A DNA stretch of 64,000 nt from Actinotalea alkalitolerans (GCF_023369855.1 NZ_JAMBPP010000007.1:47477-111476), one strand, 5' to 3'; shown: positions 8,711 through 17,143, counted from the first letter of the stretch. Notes: generated by a model from the letters alone, not told the origin. Program-made: numbers and translations.

Positions 8711-9538
8711 TCAGGCCCGGGACCGGCGGCGGGCCAGGAGGATCCCTGCGGCCACCGCCGCCAGGACCACGAGCAGGGTGGGCACGGAGCGGCGCGGTGC
8801 CGGGAAGCGGGTGCGCAGGGCCACCGGGCGCTGGAAGGTCAGGACGTCCCAGCCCCTCTCGCCCGCCAGGCGGCGCAGCGCCCGGTCCGGGTTGACCACC
8901 GCGGCGATCCCCACGCTCGCGAGCAGCGGGACGTCGGTGACCGAGTCGGAGTAGGCGTAGCTCGCGTCGAGGTCGTATCCCTGCTCCTCGGCGAGGGCGC
9001 GCACCGCCGAGGCCTTGTGCTCGCCGTAGGCGTAGTAGGCGATCTCGCCGGTGTAGCGACCGTCCACGATCTCCATGCGGGAGGCGATGACGTGGTCCGC
9101 GCCCAGGAGCGCGGCGATGGGGGCGACGACCTCTGATCCTGAGGCCGAGACCACCACGACGTCGCGCCCCGCGGCGTGGTGCTCGTCGATGAGCGAGACG
9201 GCCTCGGCGTACACGGTCGGCTCGATGTGCAGGTGCAGCGTCTCGGCGACGATCGACGAGACCTGGGCGACGTCCCACCCGGCCACCATGGTCGACAGGT
9301 GGGCGCGCATCCGCTCGGTCTGGTCGGCGTCGGCGCGGCCCAGCAGGAACAGGAACTGCGCGTACGCGGTGCGCAGCACGTCCTTGCGGGTGATCAGGCC
9401 CCCGGCGTAGAAGGGGCGGGAGAAGGCTGTGACCGAGGACGTCGCGATGATCGTCTTGTCGAGGTCGAAGAACGCCGCTGCGCGTCCCGTGCCCACTCGT
9501 CCTCCCGGAGGTCGCCGTGCGCCCGTGCCGTGGCGCAT
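8711..9538 (-). CDS. HAD-IB family phosphatase (SerB-like) with C-terminal membrane anchor
   Basis: 275 residues. FFDLDKTI near residue 24 is HAD motif I with its nucleophile Asp. VVVSASGSEVV near 120 is motif II, and YAYSDSVTDVPLL near 200 is motif IV. The short cap inserted after motif I is of the IB type shared with phosphoserine phosphatase and lipid-phosphate phosphatases. The last 30 residues are a hydrophobic helix plus an RRRSRA tail, suggesting attachment to the inner face of the membrane. From memory its counterpart (Rv3661 type) neighbours ssd in mycobacteria, as here. The ATG at 9538 is preceded by TAGCCT 8 bases upstream. Substrate unknown. Confidence 0.85.
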   Translation of the reverse strand: MRHGTGARRPPGGRVGTGRAAAFFDLDKTIIATSSVTAFSRPFYAGGLITRKDVLRTAYAQFLFLLGRADADQTERMRAHLSTMVAGWDVAQVSSIVAETLHLHIEPTVYAEAVSLIDEHHAAGRDVVVVSASGSEVVAPIAALLGADHVIASRMEIVDGRYTGEIAYYAYGEHKASAVRALAEEQGYDLDASYAYSDSVTDVPLLASVGIAAVVNPDRALRRLAGERGWDVLTFQRPVALRTRFPAPRRSVPTLLVVLAAVAAGILLARRRSRA

Positions 9539-9618
9539 GACGTCCGAGGCTATCGGCCGGCGTGCGGCGTCGGTGGGACGGGAGCCTGCACGTCTGTCCA
9601 CAGGGACTCCTCGGGTCG

Positions 9619-9636
9619 GACGGACCACGGTCCGTC
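9619..9636. promoter_or_regulatory. Inverted repeat between divergent HAD gene and tad operon
   Basis: GACGGACC-AC-GGTCCGTC, perfect 8-bp arms with a 2-base centre. It lies 80 bp from the HAD start and 46 bp before the tad operon. The short centre favours a protein-binding site over an RNA hairpin. The binder is unknown. Confidence 0.4.
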
Positions 9637-9682
9637 GATGCCCCCTCATGTCCCGGGGCGCGCCGGGCGGCACGGTCTCCCC

Positions 9683-10585
9683 GTGAGACGACACGGTGCT
9701 CAGAGAGCCGACCCGGTTTCCCGGGGGACCGGCCGACGCGCCCTGGCGCACCGGGGCCGGTCTCCCGAGCCCGGTGGTGTCGTCGGTGCGGGCGGTGTCG
9801 TCGGGGTGCTCGGTGCGTGCGGCGGGGTCGGCGCCTCGACCTTCGCTGCGCTGCTCGCCGCACGGGTCGCGCAGGACGGCGACCGGGTGGCTCTCGTCGA
9901 CCTGGACGACACGGGAGGCGGCCTGGACGTCCTGCTCGGGCTCGAGGGCGGGCCAGGGGTCCGATGGGTCGACCTCCGGCAGGTCCAGGGGGCGCTCGAG
10001 GCGACCGACATGACCGGGGTGCTGCCGTCCTGGCAGGGGGTCGAGGTACTCAGCGGTGGCGCCAGGGACGGTGAGCACGGCCCGCCCCGCGCGGCCCCCG
10101 CAGTGGTCGCCGCGCTCGCCGCAGGATGCTCGTGGGTGGTCGTCGACCTCCCCGTACGCTGCGTGGCCTCGGCCGGCGACGTGCTGATCCCGGTGCTGGA
10201 CCTGTGCTCCGACCTCCTGCTCGTCACCGCGCAGGACGTCCGTGGCGTGGCCGGTGCGCTCGCGGCCCGGAGCGCGCTGGAGCGTGCTGCCCGGACCGAC
10301 CTCGTCCCGCACGGGCCGACCGGTGCGCTCGGTCCGCCCGGCGACGCGTCGTCGTCGGCCGCGCGGTGGCCGACCCGCCTGGTCCTGCGAGGGTCTCGAC
10401 GGGCTCGTGTCGCACCGCTCGAGGTCGCCCACGTGGTGGACCTCCCGGTGGTCGCCGTCCTGCCCACCGAGCCCCGCCTCGCCGAGGCCGTCGACCGCGG
10501 CTTCGGGCCCATGGTCAGACGGCGTGGCGCGCTGGGACGTGCCGTGGGGCGGACCGTCCGTGGTCTCGCGGGCGAGGGCCGCTGA
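9683..10585 (+). CDS. Septum-site-determining (Ssd)/CpaE-like P-loop protein, first gene of tad locus
   Basis: About 300 residues. The core begins VVGVLGACGGVGASTFAALLAARVA near residue 36. This is a deviant MinD/ParA-type P-loop in which the usual signature Lys of KGGxGK is replaced (ACGGVGAST). VALVDLDDTGGGLDVLLG follows. A family of MinD-related proteins (CpaE/TadZ; Ssd in mycobacteria) places the Tad secretion machine in the cell. The gene lies directly before tadA with no gap. GTG at 9683 is the only early in-frame start that leaves room before the P-loop, yet it lacks a good ribosome site, so the true start is uncertain. Confidence 0.8.
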   Translation: MRRHGAQRADPVSRGTGRRALAHRGRSPEPGGVVGAGGVVGVLGACGGVGASTFAALLAARVAQDGDRVALVDLDDTGGGLDVLLGLEGGPGVRWVDLRQVQGALEATDMTGVLPSWQGVEVLSGGARDGEHGPPRAAPAVVAALAAGCSWVVVDLPVRCVASAGDVLIPVLDLCSDLLLVTAQDVRGVAGALAARSALERAARTDLVPHGPTGALGPPGDASSSAARWPTRLVLRGSRRARVAPLEVAHVVDLPVVAVLPTEPRLAEAVDRGFGPMVRRRGALGRAVGRTVRGLAGEGR

Positions 10586-11839
10586 GTGCGCGCAGGCACC
10601 GGGCCGGTCACCCGGCCCGACCGTCGGGGGTCGGGCGTCGGCGCGGGAGCCGACGCCGAGCTGGTCGCCCGCGTGCGCGAACGCGCCGCGGCGCACGGCC
10701 CCGACCTCGACCGGGTGGACCTCGCGACCATCGTCCGAGAGCTCGGTGGGGTGATGGGGCGCACCGACCGCGCCCACCTCGAAGGACTGGTCCGTGCCGA
10801 GCTGCACGGTGCCGGGCCGCTCCAGGGCCTGCTCGAGCAGCCCGGTGTGAGCGACGTCCTGGTCAACGGACCACGCGAGGTGTGGGTCGACCGCGGCCGT
10901 GGCCTCGAGCGGGCCGATCTCGACCTCGGGGGAACCAGCGTGCGTGCGCTCGCGGTGCGGCTCGCCGCCGCCGGGGGGCAGCGGCTCGACGACGCCGCCC
11001 CGGTGGTCGACGCGCGGCTCCCCGACGGGACCCGGTTGCACGCCGTCCTGCCCCCGGTGGCCGGCGACGGCGCGCTGATCTCCTTGCGGGTGCTGCGTCG
11101 CAGGGCCTTCTCCCTCGACGAGCTGGTCCGGGCCGGCAGCGTCGCACCGGCCCTGGCGCCGGTGCTGCGCGCCCTGGTCTCCAGGCGGGCGAACCTGCTG
11201 GTGAGCGGGGCGACCGGAACGGGCAAGACCACCCTGCTCGCGACGCTGCTGGGACTGGTCCCCGCCCACGAGCGCATCGTGTGCATCGAGGAGGCGAGGG
11301 AGCTGGCTCCCGACCATCCGCACGTGGTGGGCCTGGTGGCTCGGCGGGCCAACGTCGAAGGGGCCGGCGAGGTCGACCTCGCCTCGCTGGTCCGGCACGC
11401 GTTGCGGATGAGACCCGACCGCCTCGTGCTGGGTGAGTGCCGCGGGGCGGAGGTCCGCGAGCTCCTGACCGCACTCAACACCGGGCACGAGGGCGGGTGC
11501 GGGACCCTCCACGCGAACTCGGTCGAGGAGGTGCCGACGAGGCTCGAGGCGCTCGGGGCCCTGGCCGGGATGCCCCGGGAGGCGGTCGCCGCCCAGGCGG
11601 CGAGTGCCCTGCACGCGGTGGTGCACCTGAGGCGCGAGGAGGGCAGGCGCCAGGTCGCCCAGGTGGGTGTCGTGCACCGCGAGCCGGGTGGTGAGCTCCA
11701 GGTGGTTCCCGCGATCGAGCAGGTCGGTGGACGGGTGCGACGCGGGCCGGCATGGCAGGTCGCCGTCGCTCGGTGGGGGCTCGAGGCCGACGCGGCGACC
11801 GCGACCGGTTCCTGGCCGGGCGACGGGTCACCGGGATGA
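10586..11839 (+). CDS. tadA: TadA/CpaF-type secretion ATPase
   Basis: 417 residues; motor ATPase of the Tad/Flp pilus (type IVc) system. The sequence has an N-terminal domain, Walker A GATGTGKTT near residue 208, the Asp/Glu box region IVCIEEARELAP near 232, Walker B-like RPDRLVLGECRGAEV near 275, and the His box GCGTLHANS near 305. The GTG start at 10586 immediately follows the ssd stop, and its end overlaps tadB by ATGA. Together with ssd, tadB, tadC and three small secreted-type proteins this forms one operon. Confidence 0.93.
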   Translation: MRAGTGPVTRPDRRGSGVGAGADAELVARVRERAAAHGPDLDRVDLATIVRELGGVMGRTDRAHLEGLVRAELHGAGPLQGLLEQPGVSDVLVNGPREVWVDRGRGLERADLDLGGTSVRALAVRLAAAGGQRLDDAAPVVDARLPDGTRLHAVLPPVAGDGALISLRVLRRRAFSLDELVRAGSVAPALAPVLRALVSRRANLLVSGATGTGKTTLLATLLGLVPAHERIVCIEEARELAPDHPHVVGLVARRANVEGAGEVDLASLVRHALRMRPDRLVLGECRGAEVRELLTALNTGHEGGCGTLHANSVEEVPTRLEALGALAGMPREAVAAQAASALHAVVHLRREEGRRQVAQVGVVHREPGGELQVVPAIEQVGGRVRRGPAWQVAVARWGLEADAATATGSWPGDGSPG

Positions 11840-12405
11840 GCAGGGTCGGCCGGCTCCGGCCCGAGCCCGCTCGGACGAGGGTCGGGCACCAGGTCGTCCC
11901 GTTCGGGGCGGAGTCCTTCGTCGCGCTCCTGCTCGAGGTCGTCGCAGCGGTGCGGTCCGGAGCGCCACCGGTCGAGGCGTGGCGACGCGTCGGGGTCGCG
12001 ACCGATCCCGAGGGTCTGCCCCGGCTGGGTGCGCTGGTCGAGCGGACGCCCGACGACCCGGGGCAGGCGGTCGCGGTGCTCGCGGCCGCCACGCTCGCCG
12101 CGGAGCTCGGCGCCGCCCCTGGTGTCGTGCTCGAGCGGCTGCTCGTCTCGGTCGTGCAGGAGTGCGAGGCGGCGTCGCAGCGAGACGCTGCGCGAGCCGG
12201 GCCGCTGGCGACCGCACGAGTGCTGGCCTGGCTCCCGGTCCTCGGTCTGCTGCTGGGTGTCGCGCTGGGTGCCGACCCGCTGTCGGTGCTGCTCGACGGG
12301 GGTGTCGGCTCGGTGCTGCTGCTGCTCGGGGCGGCCCTGGTGCTCGCCGGCCGACGGTGGGTCAGGGTGCTGCTGCTCGCTGCCGAGAGGGCGGGCTCCC
12401 GGTGA
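11836..12405 (+). CDS. tadB: TadB-like inner-membrane platform protein (short)
   Basis: 189 residues; ATG at 11836 overlaps the tadA stop (ATGA). It holds a type II secretion F-domain-like stretch (SFVALLLEVVAAVRSGAPPVEAWRR near residue 27) and two C-terminal hydrophobic helices (LAWLPVLGLLLGVALG, VGSVLLLLGAALVLAG). Proteobacterial TadB is longer. Actinobacterial versions often lack the N-terminal helices, and this one fits that short form. It should form the membrane platform that TadA drives, together with TadC. Confidence 0.82.
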   Translation: MSRVGRLRPEPARTRVGHQVVPFGAESFVALLLEVVAAVRSGAPPVEAWRRVGVATDPEGLPRLGALVERTPDDPGQAVAVLAAATLAAELGAAPGVVLERLLVSVVQECEAASQRDAARAGPLATARVLAWLPVLGLLLGVALGADPLSVLLDGGVGSVLLLLGAALVLAGRRWVRVLLLAAERAGSR

Positions 12406-13007
12406 CCCGCGGGAGGGTCGCGCGACTCGCACGCACGACCGGCCCCCCTCGGCTGGACTGGCCACGACCCACGAAGACGGGCGCTCCGAGGCGCTGGGGT
12501 CGTCGCCGTGCGGTCGTCGTGCCCGCCGAGGTCGACGTCGCGGTGGTCCTCGACCTCCTCGACGCGGCCTGCTCGAGCGGGGTGAGCGTCCCTCGGGCGC
12601 TCGGTGCCGTGGGCGCAGCGGTGGGCGGTGCGCGGGGCCGCAGGCTCGAGCAGGCCGGGACGGGCCTGCTCCTCGGGTCGTCGTGGGTCGCGGCCTGGGG
12701 CGGCGGGCCCGGGACGGGCGGCGGGTCAGGTGACGGGGCAGGGGGCGGCAGCGGGGCGGGCCACGGGCTCGGGCCCGTGGTCGAGGCGCTCCGCGCGAGC
12801 TGGGAGGACGGGGCGCCTCCGTCCGCGGGCCTTCGCGCCGCCGCGGATCGGGTACGACGCGAACGTCAGGCACGGTCGCTCGAGGCCGCGGGCCGTCTCG
12901 GCGTGCGGCTCGTGCTGCCCCTGGGCCTGTGCTACCTGCCGGCCTTCGTCCTCGTCGGGCTGATGCCGGTGCTGATGTCGTTGGCTACGTCGGCCCTCGG
13001 GCGGTGA
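12402..13007 (+). CDS. tadC: TadC-like platform protein with Gly-rich insert
   Basis: 201 residues; GTG at 12402 overlaps the tadB stop (GTGA). Residues 43-75 or so are an F-domain start (VAVVLDLLDAACSSGVSVPRAL) parallel to TadB. A run of about 25 residues near 100-128 is almost pure Gly/Ser/Ala (GGGPGTGGGSGDGAGGGSGAG), an insert I do not associate with TadC. The F-domain resumes after it and ends in a strong hydrophobic hairpin (LVLPLGLCYLPAFVLVGLMP). The reading frame is continuous through the insert, so it is not a frameshift, but the low-complexity DNA there is prone to slippage. Confidence 0.78.
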   Translation: MTRGRVARLARTTGPPRLDWPRPTKTGAPRRWGRRRAVVVPAEVDVAVVLDLLDAACSSGVSVPRALGAVGAAVGGARGRRLEQAGTGLLLGSSWVAAWGGGPGTGGGSGDGAGGGSGAGHGLGPVVEALRASWEDGAPPSAGLRAAADRVRRERQARSLEAAGRLGVRLVLPLGLCYLPAFVLVGLMPVLMSLATSALGR

Positions 13008-13168
13008 GGTCACCGGTGCTGATCCACAGGGTCTGCCGTCCGGGAGCCGTCCACCCGGGCCCCGGTGTGATCAGACACCTCGTGACCGGTCGGCCGACGG
13101 TGGTCGGGCGCGACAGCACGTCGCGCACCCATCGGCCGGAAGGTTCGGCCCGACGAGAGGTGACCACC

Positions 13169-13588
13169 ATGACCACAGCCCTGCTGGAGGACCACGACCC
13201 CGTCCAGGACCACGACCCCGCCCAGGAGCACGCGCCCGCCCAGGGCCGCGACCCTGTGCCGGACCGCCCGCCCCTCGAGGGTCGTGATCCCGCGAAGGGT
13301 CCCGTCGGGCCGTCCGGCACCACCCCGGGGTCGATCGTCCTCCCGCCGCGCCGGCACCGAGCCCAGGTCCGCCGGCCGAGCCGCTCGCGACCGGTGTCCG
13401 GCCCCGCGAGGGTAGGGGCCGCACCACGGCTGCGGGTGCTCCCGGCCGACGCGGGGATGGCCACGGCCGAGTACGCGATCGCGACCGTCGCCGCCGCCGG
13501 CTTCGGCGGCCTGCTGATCCTGATCCTGCGCAGCGACGAGGTGCGCGGGCTGCTCCTCGGGATCGTGCGCGGGGCGCTGTCGGTGTGA
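13169..13588 (+). CDS. DUF4244 protein, candidate Flp-type pilin with repeat-rich leader
   Basis: 139 residues. ATG at 13169 follows GAGAGGTG. The C-terminal 45 residues (DAGMATAEYAIATVAAAGFGGLLILIL) match DUF4244: the Glu-Tyr pair at the head of a hydrophobic helix, as in Flp pilins and TadE pseudopilins. Before it, residues 8-45 hold imperfect repeats built on xxDPxxxxDPxx (HDPVQDHDPAQEHAPAQGRDP), followed by a basic Pro-rich stretch. The pre-pilin leader is unusually long; cleavage probably falls just before the ATAEY segment. The spacing in the operon, after tadC and before two TadE-like genes, supports a structural pilus role. Confidence 0.75.
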   Translation: MTTALLEDHDPVQDHDPAQEHAPAQGRDPVPDRPPLEGRDPAKGPVGPSGTTPGSIVLPPRRHRAQVRRPSRSRPVSGPARVGAAPRLRVLPADAGMATAEYAIATVAAAGFGGLLILILRSDEVRGLLLGIVRGALSV

Positions 13589-13950
13589 GCGTGGAGCGAC
13601 GGCGGCGCCTCCCGCGCGGGGACTCCGGTGCCGTGACCGCGGAGCTGGCTGTCACGTTGCCCGCAGTCGTCCTGCTGCTCGCCGTGCTGCTGGTGACCGC
13701 GGCGGCGACCACCGTGCAGCTGCGGTGCGCGGACGGCGCCCGGGCCGGCGCCCGGGTGGCCGCCCTCGGTCAGGACGACGCCCAGGTCGCCGCCGTCGCT
13801 CGTCGCGTCGCCGGGGACGCGGTGGTCGTCTCCGTCCGGCGAGAGCCACCGTTCGTCGAGGTCACGGTCGAGGGCGCGGTGGCGCCGGCCTGGTTCACCG
13901 GCGGTCTGCTGGGGCTGGCGGCAACCGCCACCGCCTGGGACGAACCGTGA
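13585..13950 (+). CDS. TadE-like pseudopilin
   Basis: 121 residues; GTG at 13585 overlaps the preceding stop. The N-terminus is RGDSGAVTAELAVTLPAVVLLLAVLLV. This is the TadE pattern: short basic leader, Glu at about +5 of the mature helix, then one membrane helix. The remainder is a small extracytoplasmic domain. TadE-like proteins are minor pilins or assembly factors of Flp pili. Overlaps on both sides imply translation coupling with its neighbours. Confidence 0.82.
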   Translation: MSVERRRRLPRGDSGAVTAELAVTLPAVVLLLAVLLVTAAATTVQLRCADGARAGARVAALGQDDAQVAAVARRVAGDAVVVSVRREPPFVEVTVEGAVAPAWFTGGLLGLAATATAWDEP

Positions 13951-14387
13951 ACGGCCGATCGGCGGCCCTGGGCAGTGCTGCGTGGCAGGCGCGCGACGAC
14001 AGGGGGTCGGGCACCGTCCTGGCACTGGCTCTCGTCGCGGTGATCCTGGTGCTCGCTGCGGGTCTGGGGACCCTGGGCGCCGCGCAGCGTGCCCGGCTGG
14101 GTGCTCAGTCTGCTGCCGACCTGGCCGCACTCGCCGCCGCGGGGACGATCGCACTCCCGCCAGGGGTGACGCGGGGGACCGCACCCACGGTGGGCACCGA
14201 GGACCCGGCCGTCGCCGCGTGCGCCGTTGCGGCCGAGGTGGTCGCGCGGAACAGGGCGCGCCTGACGGGGTGCGAGGTCCGCAGCGGCGAGGTCGTGGAG
14301 CTCGAGGTGGCCAGGGACACGGTGGTCGGGACTGCCACGGCCTCCGCGCGGGCCGGACCGGCCTCGGCGCGTGCCGCTCTGCCCTGA
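13947..14387 (+). CDS. TadE/TadG-like secreted protein, last gene of tad operon
   Basis: 146 residues; GTG at 13947 overlaps the TadE stop (GTGA). The N-terminal RDDRGSGTVLALALVAVILVLAAGLG has the Rv3654c-type pattern. The helix is followed by a QSAADLAALAAA segment typical of TadG-like proteins and by two Cys (CAVAAEV and TGCEV) that could form a disulphide outside the membrane. A 14-base tandem repeat spans its stop codon (14374-14408). It is convergent with the helicase gene, 52 bp away. Confidence 0.78.
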   Translation: MNGRSAALGSAAWQARDDRGSGTVLALALVAVILVLAAGLGTLGAAQRARLGAQSAADLAALAAAGTIALPPGVTRGTAPTVGTEDPAVAACAVAAEVVARNRARLTGCEVRSGEVVELEVARDTVVGTATASARAGPASARAALP

Positions 14388-14408
14388 CCGCTCTGCCCTG
14401 ACCGCTCT
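14374..14408 (+). repeat. 14-bp tandem repeat across the end of the tad operon
   Basis: CCGCTCTGCCCTGA occurs at 14374-14387 and again at 14388-14401, followed by a 7-base partial copy. The first copy contains the stop codon. The second copy gives another TGA in the same relative place but in a different frame. Confidence 0.8.
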
Positions 14409-14439
14409 CACGCCCCTGACGCGTCGACCAGGCGGTCTC

Positions 14440-16923
14440 TCACCTCGACGCGGCGCCGTCCGGCATCGTCGCGAGGACCGCGTCGAGGAGTCGGACCGCG
14501 GCAGCCTTCTCGAGCGGGCTGTTGCTGTTGCCGCACTTGGGTGACTGGATGCACGCCGGGCACCCGGTCGTGCAGGTGCATCCCGCGATCGCGTCGCGCG
14601 TCGCGCGCAGCCAGGTCCGGCCGAGGTGGAACCCGCGCTCGGCGAAGCCCGCCCCACCGGGATGGCCGTCGTAGACGAACACGGTCGCGCAGCCGGTGTC
14701 CACGTGGAGGGCGGTGGAGACCCCACCCAGGTCCCACCGGTCACAGGTGGCGAGCAGGGGCAGCAGCCCGATCGAGGCGTGCTCGGCGGCGTGCAGCGCC
14801 CCCGGGGCCTCGTCCTCGTCGATCCCGGCCTCGGCCAGCACCGACGCCGGGGCCGTCCACCACACCGCAGTGGTGGTCAGGGTGCGTGCCGGGAGGTCGA
14901 GCACCTCACCTCCGACGACCGTCATCTCCGGCAGCCGACGGCGCTGGTAGCTGATCACCTGGGTGGTGACGTCCACGGTGCCCAGACCCCAGGTCACCGG
15001 GCCGGTGTGCCGCTCCTCGCGAACCCCCCGGATCTCGATCGAGGTCACCCATCGGGACCACGTGCCGTAGTCCACGCTGCGCGGACGGACGAGGGCGACG
15101 GATCCCTCCAGGTCGAGGTCCTCGACCACGAAGGTCTCGCCCTGGTGCACGTACACCGCACCAGGGTGGACGGTCGAGTCGGCGGCCCCGGCGTCCACGG
15201 TGCCCAGCAGCCGGCCGGTACGTCCCTCGACGACGCGCACGGGGTCGCCCCCCGACCCGCGGAGGTCGGTCAGGCGCGCGGCCGGCTCGTGGTGGGTCCA
15301 GTACCAGCCCGAGGAGCGGCGGCGCAGGGCACCTCGTTCGACCAGCACGTCGAGCAGCTCCTCGGTCCCGGGCCCGAAGACCGCGAGGTCCTCGCGACGG
15401 AGCGGGAGCTCGGCGGCGGCGGCGCACAGGTGCGGGCCCAGGACGTAGGGGTTGGTCGGGTCGAAGACCGTCGCCTCCACCGGGCGGTCGAAGATCGCCT
15501 CGGGGTGGTTGACCAGGTAGGTGTCCAACGGGTCCTCACGGGCGATGAGGGCGACCAGGCCCTCGGCCCCCGCGCGCCCGGCCCGGCCGGCCTGCTGCCA
15601 CAGCGACACCCGGGTCCCGGGCCATCCGGCGATCAGCACGGCGTCGAGCCCCGTGATGTCCACCCCGAGCTCGAGGGCGTTGGTCGTGGCCAGCGCCCGC
15701 AGCGCCCCTGAGCGGATGCCCTCCTCGAGGGCGCGCCGCTCCTCGGGCAGGTACCCGCCGCGGTAGGCCGCGACCGAGCGGCCAAGTCCCGGGCGCACCT
15801 GGTTCAGGTGGTCCCGCGTCGTGCTCGCGACCGACTCCGCGGCCCGTCGGGAACGGGTGAAGGCCAGCGTGCGGGCTCCCGCGAGGGTGAGGTCTGCCAG
15901 CAGGTCGGCCATCTCGGCGGTGGCCGTCCGGTGGGTCGGTGCCGTGGGGGTGGTCGGGCCACGCACCACGGAGGCCCCGCTCCCGCCCGTGGGACCGGTA
16001 GCGCCCACGAGACCGGCGCCAGTGCTGTCGTCGGCGGTGTCGAGCCCGTCGGGCTGGACCGCGAGCCCGGGGAGCTCGGGTGGCTGCCACAGGGCGAAGG
16101 TCTTGCGACCGCGGGGAGAGGTGTCGTCGGTGATCGCGACGACGTCCTGGGCGGCGACGCCCAGCAGCCGGGATGCGCTCTGGGCGGGGTCCGCGGTGGT
16201 GGCCGAGGCGAGGACGACCGTCGGCGCGGCCCCGTAGTGAGCGGCGAGCCGGAGCAGGCGCCGCAGCACCGCGGCCACGTGCGCCCCGAACACCCCGCGG
16301 AAGGCGTGGCTCTCGTCCACGACGACGAACCGCAGCGAGCGCAGCAGCCGCACCCACCGGCGGTGCCCGGGCAGCAGCGAGAAGTGCAGCAGGTCCGGGT
16401 TGGTCAGCACGACGTCGGCGTGGTCCTGGATCCACCGTCGGTCGGAGAGGTCGGTGTCGCCGTCGCAGGTCGCGGCTCGTAGGTCGCCGGTGCCCGAGGC
16501 GCTCACCAGGCGGTCGAGCCCGGTGAGCTGGTCGGCGGCGAGGGCCTTCGTGGGGCACAGGTAGAGCACCGACCCGCGCCGTCGGGTGGACTCGATGCGA
16601 CCGGGGTCGAGCAGCCCGGCGGCGGCGTCGGCCCGGACCGCGGTGAGGGCCGGGAGCCAGAACGCCAGGGACTTGCCCGACCCGGTCGAGGTGGCCAGCA
16701 CGGTGTGACGTCCCGACCATGCGGCGTCGGCCGCCCGGACCTGATGGACCCACGGCCTCTCGACACCCAGCGCCCGGTACCCGCGCACGAGCGCCGGGTC
16801 GGCCCACGTGGGCCAGTCGGTGACCTGACCCTCGCGGGCGGGAAGGTGCCGGACGTGGGTCAGCCGCTCCTCACGGCGTCCACCCGCGAGCAGCACGTCG
16901 AGCAACGCGTCGGAGCCCACCAC
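14440..16923 (-). CDS. DEAD/DEAH-box helicase with DUF1998 domain (MrfA/YprA-like)
   Basis: 827 residues. Walker A STGSGKS near residue 75, DEAH-type VVVDESHAFRG near 200, TLAFTRSRRAAE (motif IV region) near 350, and QAGRAGRAG (motif VI) near 450. The C-terminal DUF1998 region has four clustered Cys (CTCTTGCPACIQSPKCG near 785-800), expected to bind metal. Bacillus MrfA, of this architecture, acts in repair of mitomycin-type DNA damage. By homology this is probably a 3'-5' DNA repair helicase. GTG at 16923 has AGGA upstream. In mycobacteria and streptomycetes it also borders the tad or bldG genes. Confidence 0.9.
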   Translation of the reverse strand: MVGSDALLDVLLAGGRREERLTHVRHLPAREGQVTDWPTWADPALVRGYRALGVERPWVHQVRAADAAWSGRHTVLATSTGSGKSLAFWLPALTAVRADAAAGLLDPGRIESTRRRGSVLYLCPTKALAADQLTGLDRLVSASGTGDLRAATCDGDTDLSDRRWIQDHADVVLTNPDLLHFSLLPGHRRWVRLLRSLRFVVVDESHAFRGVFGAHVAAVLRRLLRLAAHYGAAPTVVLASATTADPAQSASRLLGVAAQDVVAITDDTSPRGRKTFALWQPPELPGLAVQPDGLDTADDSTGAGLVGATGPTGGSGASVVRGPTTPTAPTHRTATAEMADLLADLTLAGARTLAFTRSRRAAESVASTTRDHLNQVRPGLGRSVAAYRGGYLPEERRALEEGIRSGALRALATTNALELGVDITGLDAVLIAGWPGTRVSLWQQAGRAGRAGAEGLVALIAREDPLDTYLVNHPEAIFDRPVEATVFDPTNPYVLGPHLCAAAAELPLRREDLAVFGPGTEELLDVLVERGALRRRSSGWYWTHHEPAARLTDLRGSGGDPVRVVEGRTGRLLGTVDAGAADSTVHPGAVYVHQGETFVVEDLDLEGSVALVRPRSVDYGTWSRWVTSIEIRGVREERHTGPVTWGLGTVDVTTQVISYQRRRLPEMTVVGGEVLDLPARTLTTTAVWWTAPASVLAEAGIDEDEAPGALHAAEHASIGLLPLLATCDRWDLGGVSTALHVDTGCATVFVYDGHPGGAGFAERGFHLGRTWLRATRDAIAGCTCTTGCPACIQSPKCGNSNSPLEKAAAVRLLDAVLATMPDGAASR

Positions 16924-17046
16924 GTGCTGATCCTGTCACCCCGCCTGTCGGCGACCGGTTGCCGCCCCCGGGGGGGTGCGGGGTGGCCCGACCCCGCACC
17001 CCCCGGGTCGTAGGTCCCAGGCGATGGTGCCGCGATCCCGCCAGGA

Positions 17047-17093
17047 TCACTACATCTTGTGGCTCGGGGATGCGGAACTACTACATCTGGGAG
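17047..17093 (+). promoter_or_regulatory. Tandem NrdR-type boxes upstream of nrdD
   Basis: Two copies of ACTACATCT lie exactly 31 bases apart (17049-17057 and 17080-17088). The first sits in the near-palindrome CACTACATCTTGTGG. NrdR, the ATP/dATP-sensing repressor of ribonucleotide reductase genes, binds paired 16-base boxes about three helical turns apart upstream of nrd operons. The spacing and location fit this closely. Confidence 0.65.
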
Positions 17094-17105
17094 CCGGTGT
17101 CCCCT

Positions 17106-17121
17106 GGACGGTAGTCCGTCC
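17106..17121 (+). other. Short hairpin just before nrdD ribosome site
   Basis: GGACGG-TAGT-CCGTCC, a 6-bp stem and 4-base loop ending 22 bases before the nrdD ATG. Confidence 0.35.
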
Positions 17122-17143
17122 GGATTCAGCGAGGAGAACTCAG

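Noticed and set aside
9700..12873. A 1057-codon minus-strand frame across the tad genes
   Set aside because: Low-complexity Arg/Pro/Ser product, antisense to five genes with good motifs.
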